The translations under genes were made by a program, and so were the position numbers. From NCBI GenBank assembly GCA_044349305.1, contig JBIKRF010000001.1, positions 27,741 to 91,740 of the forward strand: a stretch of 64,000 nucleotides of DNA. Direction: 5' to 3'. Of this stretch, positions 61,565 to 64,000 are shown piece after piece. A model generated the notes under the pieces. The model was given only the letters and a program-made list of their open reading frames with translations, was not told where the DNA came from and did not search any database. The stretch is from CAIZGX01 sp044349305. Lineage in GTDB: Bacteria; Bacteroidota; Bacteroidia; Flavobacteriales_D; Sanyastnellaceae. Every line of letters begins with the position of its first letter. Positions within the stretch are counted from its first letter, which is position 1.

Positions 61565-62467
61565 ATGAATAACAGATTTCCGCAGGCACTTTATCAAAAG
61601 TTTCTATCGAATGAAACGAGAAAAAAGAGTGAGCGAATAATTCTAATTATTGCTATTGCAAGTTTCTTCGTTCACCTGTCACTTATCTTTTTAGTTGATT
61701 TAGGTGTAATTAAAATTGACAGTGGGACAGCTCTTTTTGAAAATCCAATTGCGGCTATTTATACACCTTTTTCGTTTATTCTAGTTTACGAGGTTTATTT
61801 ACTAATCTATTATTTACCACGCTCAATAATAACCTATATCGGCAAGCAGTATGAGATTATAACGCTAATTATTATTAGACGAATATTCAAGGATCTTTCG
61901 GCTTTATCACTTTCGTCGGATTGGTTTTCTCAGAAGTATGATTTACAATTTACCTATGATATCCTTGCGTCGGTAATCATGTTTTTCCTGATTTATTTGT
62001 TCTATAAACAAAGTAAGAAAAGAGTTTTGATAGATGAATCTGATTTAAACAAGCAAGATGGAACTGTGCGCTTCATTAGGATTAAGAAACTCATGGCTTT
62101 AGCACTTGTGCCGATTCTATTAGCGCTTTCTATCTATTCATTTTCAACTTGGTTGTTCGGAGTATTATCTCCTGCTGCCCATGCCAATGTTGACTTTCAG
62201 AACTTGAACAATGTGTTCTTCGAACAGTTCTTCACAGTGTTAATTGTTGTGGATGTTTTTCTCTTGTTATTCTCCTTTTTCCATACCGATGAGTTTCACA
62301 AGGTCATTCGTAATTCAGGATTTATCATTTCGACAATCCTTATTCGATTATCATTTTCGGTTACGGGATTGATGAATACAGTGCTCATCGTTGCGGCGGT
62401 GGTATTTGGTTTGGTTATGTTTTACGTTTACAATAAGTTCCAAAAGCAGTTGAATAGCGAAAATTGA
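61565..62467 (+). CDS. Multi-pass membrane protein
   Basis: About 300 residues from the ATG at 61565. At least seven hydrophobic segments are spread along the chain (for example IILIIAIASFFVHLSLIFLV, then LMALALVPILLALSIYSF, and AAVVFGLVMFYVY). Lys and Arg patches lie between helices. No pump, channel or enzyme motif is recognised, and I cannot name a family. It precedes the binding-protein gene by 76 bp on the same strand and may be in its operon. Confidence 0.65.
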   Translation: MNNRFPQALYQKFLSNETRKKSERIILIIAIASFFVHLSLIFLVDLGVIKIDSGTALFENPIAAIYTPFSFILVYEVYLLIYYLPRSIITYIGKQYEIITLIIIRRIFKDLSALSLSSDWFSQKYDLQFTYDILASVIMFFLIYLFYKQSKKRVLIDESDLNKQDGTVRFIRIKKLMALALVPILLALSIYSFSTWLFGVLSPAAHANVDFQNLNNVFFEQFFTVLIVVDVFLLLFSFFHTDEFHKVIRNSGFIISTILIRLSFSVTGLMNTVLIVAAVVFGLVMFYVYNKFQKQLNSEN

Positions 62468-62543
62468 AAATTCTGATTTTTAACTCGGAAACTCTCTTAT
62501 TCTTTGAAATTTAGGTTCATCTTTGCCACAACTGAAAAAGATT

Positions 62544-63743
62544 ATGAAGAAATTATTGGTTTTACTTTTCTGTGTTATTACAATCGTCTCATGTCGGAAA
62601 GACCACGAACACGAAGAAGTTCAAGAGATCAAAGTTGCAGCGTTGCTGTCTCAAACAGGCGGATGGTCTAATCTTGGCATTACATCAAAGGCTGCATTAG
62701 AAATTGCTGTTGAAAAAATTAACCACGATTTTGAATGCCGACACATTCCTTTTCGGTTTGGGTTAACCGTTTTTGAAACGCAATTAGATCCCATTAATGC
62801 AGCACTGACAGCAGAGAATATTTCGTCGAGCGGATACAAGTTTATTATTGGTCCACAATCAAGTGCTGAACTGGCCTTGGTGAAACCTATTGCAGATAGT
62901 TTAGGGATTCTTGTTGTTAGTCAAGGCAGCACTGCAAGTAGTTTGGCTATTGCAAACGACATGGTCTTTCGCTATGTTCCAGGAGATCAGATTGAGGGAG
63001 CTGCTCTAGCGAAATCAATTAAGAACGCAGGCAAACAAGCGCTTGTGACTTTGGCTAGAAATGATGCCGGAAACTTGGGGCTACAAAGTTCAGTTGGAAA
63101 TAATTTTACGAACTTAGGCGGTAACGTTATTTCTGTTGGAAATTATGAAACCACGACAACAGATTTCACAACGGTTTTAGCAGATGTGAAGAGTCAAATT
63201 CTTGGTTTGAATTCAACATACACGAATGACCAAATTGCAGTTTATTTGGCATCTTTCGACGAAGCGGTAACGTTATTTAATCAAGCAAGTTCAGACCCGG
63301 TCTTGTCTGGAGTGAATTGGTATGGTGGTGATGGCTTCGTTAAGAATTCGGCTCTCTTGCAAGATCCGTTAGCGTCACAATTTGCGGTAACTACTCACTT
63401 CTTTTGTCCTGATTTTGGATTGCCTATGTCTACTGAATACTTGTGGTCATCTGTAATCACAAGTATTAACGGAATGACCGGAATTCTATCAGACGCCTAC
63501 ACATTAGCTGCTTACGATGCGATGTTTGTAATTTCAAAGTTGGTGGAAAATGAGACTGGAATTCCAGGTAGCGCAGCTTCTTTGCAGTCTGCTTTCATAA
63601 ATGCGTCGAATGGTTTCTCAGGAGCAACCGGAGTTATTTCCTTGAATGAAAACGGAGATCGCTCAAGCGGGTCATTTAACTATTGGGGACTTGAAAATGT
63701 AAACGGAACCTACCAATGGGTATTCGTTGGACAGTCGGAATAA
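62544..63743 (+). CDS. ABC-type periplasmic ligand-binding lipoprotein
   Basis: About 399 residues from the ATG at 62544. A signal peptide with lipobox VSCRK (near 17) is followed by a type I periplasmic binding fold: VAALLSQTGGWSNLGITSKA near 35-54, then SGYKFIIGPQSSAELALVKPI and VVSQGSTASSLAI. This is the Leu/Ile/Val or amide binding family. No permease or ATPase gene is in the window, so it may be a sensor-type receptor or work with genes elsewhere. Confidence 0.82.
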   Translation: MKKLLVLLFCVITIVSCRKDHEHEEVQEIKVAALLSQTGGWSNLGITSKAALEIAVEKINHDFECRHIPFRFGLTVFETQLDPINAALTAENISSSGYKFIIGPQSSAELALVKPIADSLGILVVSQGSTASSLAIANDMVFRYVPGDQIEGAALAKSIKNAGKQALVTLARNDAGNLGLQSSVGNNFTNLGGNVISVGNYETTTTDFTTVLADVKSQILGLNSTYTNDQIAVYLASFDEAVTLFNQASSDPVLSGVNWYGGDGFVKNSALLQDPLASQFAVTTHFFCPDFGLPMSTEYLWSSVITSINGMTGILSDAYTLAAYDAMFVISKLVENETGIPGSAASLQSAFINASNGFSGATGVISLNENGDRSSGSFNYWGLENVNGTYQWVFVGQSE

Positions 63744-63750
63744 TTGTTAC

Positions 63751-63863
63751 AAAAGTTAAGAGAAGTTAAGAGAAGTTAAGAAAAGGGAATAATGCTCTTC
63801 GGGCGAATGTCTAAACAAAAGTTAAGAGAAGGTAAGAAAGGGGAAGATTTAAAACGAAGTTCC
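63751..63863. repeat. Purine-rich repeats before IS, with 48-bp repeat copy 2
   Basis: AGAAGTTAAG is repeated at 63761-63780, preceded by the variant AAAAGTTAAG. GCTCttcGGGC (63794-63804, one T-G pair) is a mini-hairpin. Positions 63817-63863 match 59435-59482. The IS end follows 10 bp later. Confidence 0.65.
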
Positions 63864-63873
63864 CATTACACAG

Positions 63874-64000
63874 TGACTTGTCCTAAAATAGGTTTACACT
63901 GAAAAGTGTAAAACATGAACAAGAAAATTATTCAAAAGACAACAAAGTATTTTACCACAGAAGAGCGACACAAAATCATTCAGGAATTTCTAAAATCTGA
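63874..64000 (+). mobile_element. Left end of IS3-like element
   Basis: The sequence changes at TGACTTGTCC (63874) and continues with AAATAGGTTTACACT, as in terminal repeats of IS3-type elements in Bacteroidota. The stem TTTACACT-gaaa-AGTGTAAA (63893-63912) lies just before the first ATG at 63915. The rest of the element lies outside the window. Confidence 0.6.
63915..64000 (+). CDS. IS3-family transposase OrfA, start only
   Basis: Twenty-eight codons are visible, with an N-terminal sequence rich in Lys, Thr and Glu (MNKKIIQKTTKYFTTEERHK). This looks like the start of an IS3-type HTH OrfA (KIIQEFLKS...). The hairpin at 63893-63912 would cover the start region when read in from outside, as in many IS elements. 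The frame is cut by the window end. Confidence 0.55.
   Translation, partial: MNKKIIQKTTKYFTTEERHKIIQEFLKS

Overview
The window looks like a chromosome segment of a member of the Bacteroidota, most likely Flavobacteriales (a Crocinitomicaceae or Cryomorphaceae type would fit). The reasons are the low GC content, two secreted proteins with a type IX secretion C-terminal sorting domain (motif VYPNPT), promoter-like boxes of the TAnnTTTG type, few clear Shine-Dalgarno sites, split metH genes, and FeoB with its small Cys-rich companion. The species assignment is inference.

Positions 1-43637 form a dense accessory and defence island. From left to right it holds: a truncated unknown gene; a helicase, OB-fold protein, SMC-like ATPase and Zn-ribbon/HRDC module (698-5320); a minus-strand operon of WYL regulator, DUF3696-type ATPase and PLD-like protein (9441-5382); small unknown, exported or zinc-finger genes (9485-14052); a HAD-phosphoribosyltransferase protein overlapping a DprA-like protein (14486-16731); a type I Zorya system in the order zorB-zorA-zorC-zorD (23764-16831); a MazG-like plus helicase/nuclease pair (24106-26294); two unrelated type II restriction-modification systems (26418-28872 and 29282-31818); a 1259-residue SEC-C/nuclease-like protein (32017-35796); small membrane and CFI-box genes; a HIT-HNH pair; and a DUF262 plus NucS-like pair (40531-43271).

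Part of this island (about 29080-37163) has the architecture of integron gene cassettes. Three long imperfect hairpins sit at the 3' ends of cassette-like units. The 10-bp terminal boxes of successive hairpins match as inverted pairs across each unit: 10/10, 10/10 and 9/10. The units carry the second R-M system, the SEC-C protein and the CFI-box pair. No integrase is visible.

Positions 43948-48310 encode four envelope or secreted proteins, including collagen-like and T9SS cargo proteins. From 48487 onward the DNA looks like ordinary housekeeping chromosome: tRNA-Ala(GGC), feoA-feoB and a small FeoB-associated protein, two lipoproteins (SH3-like and VanY-like), metF-metH-metH under a SAM-I riboswitch, a pirin, a hybrid histidine kinase, a membrane protein and a periplasmic binding lipoprotein. 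The left end of an IS3-like element begins at about 63874.

The intergenic DNA of the housekeeping part is filled with strings of mini-hairpins that have 3-nt loops, many of the C(GNA)G type on one strand or the other. They include a 17-copy 14-bp array next to tRNA-Ala and a 91-bp element present twice, bracketing the met operon. This repeat family and the integron-like cassette run are the two least expected structures in the window.
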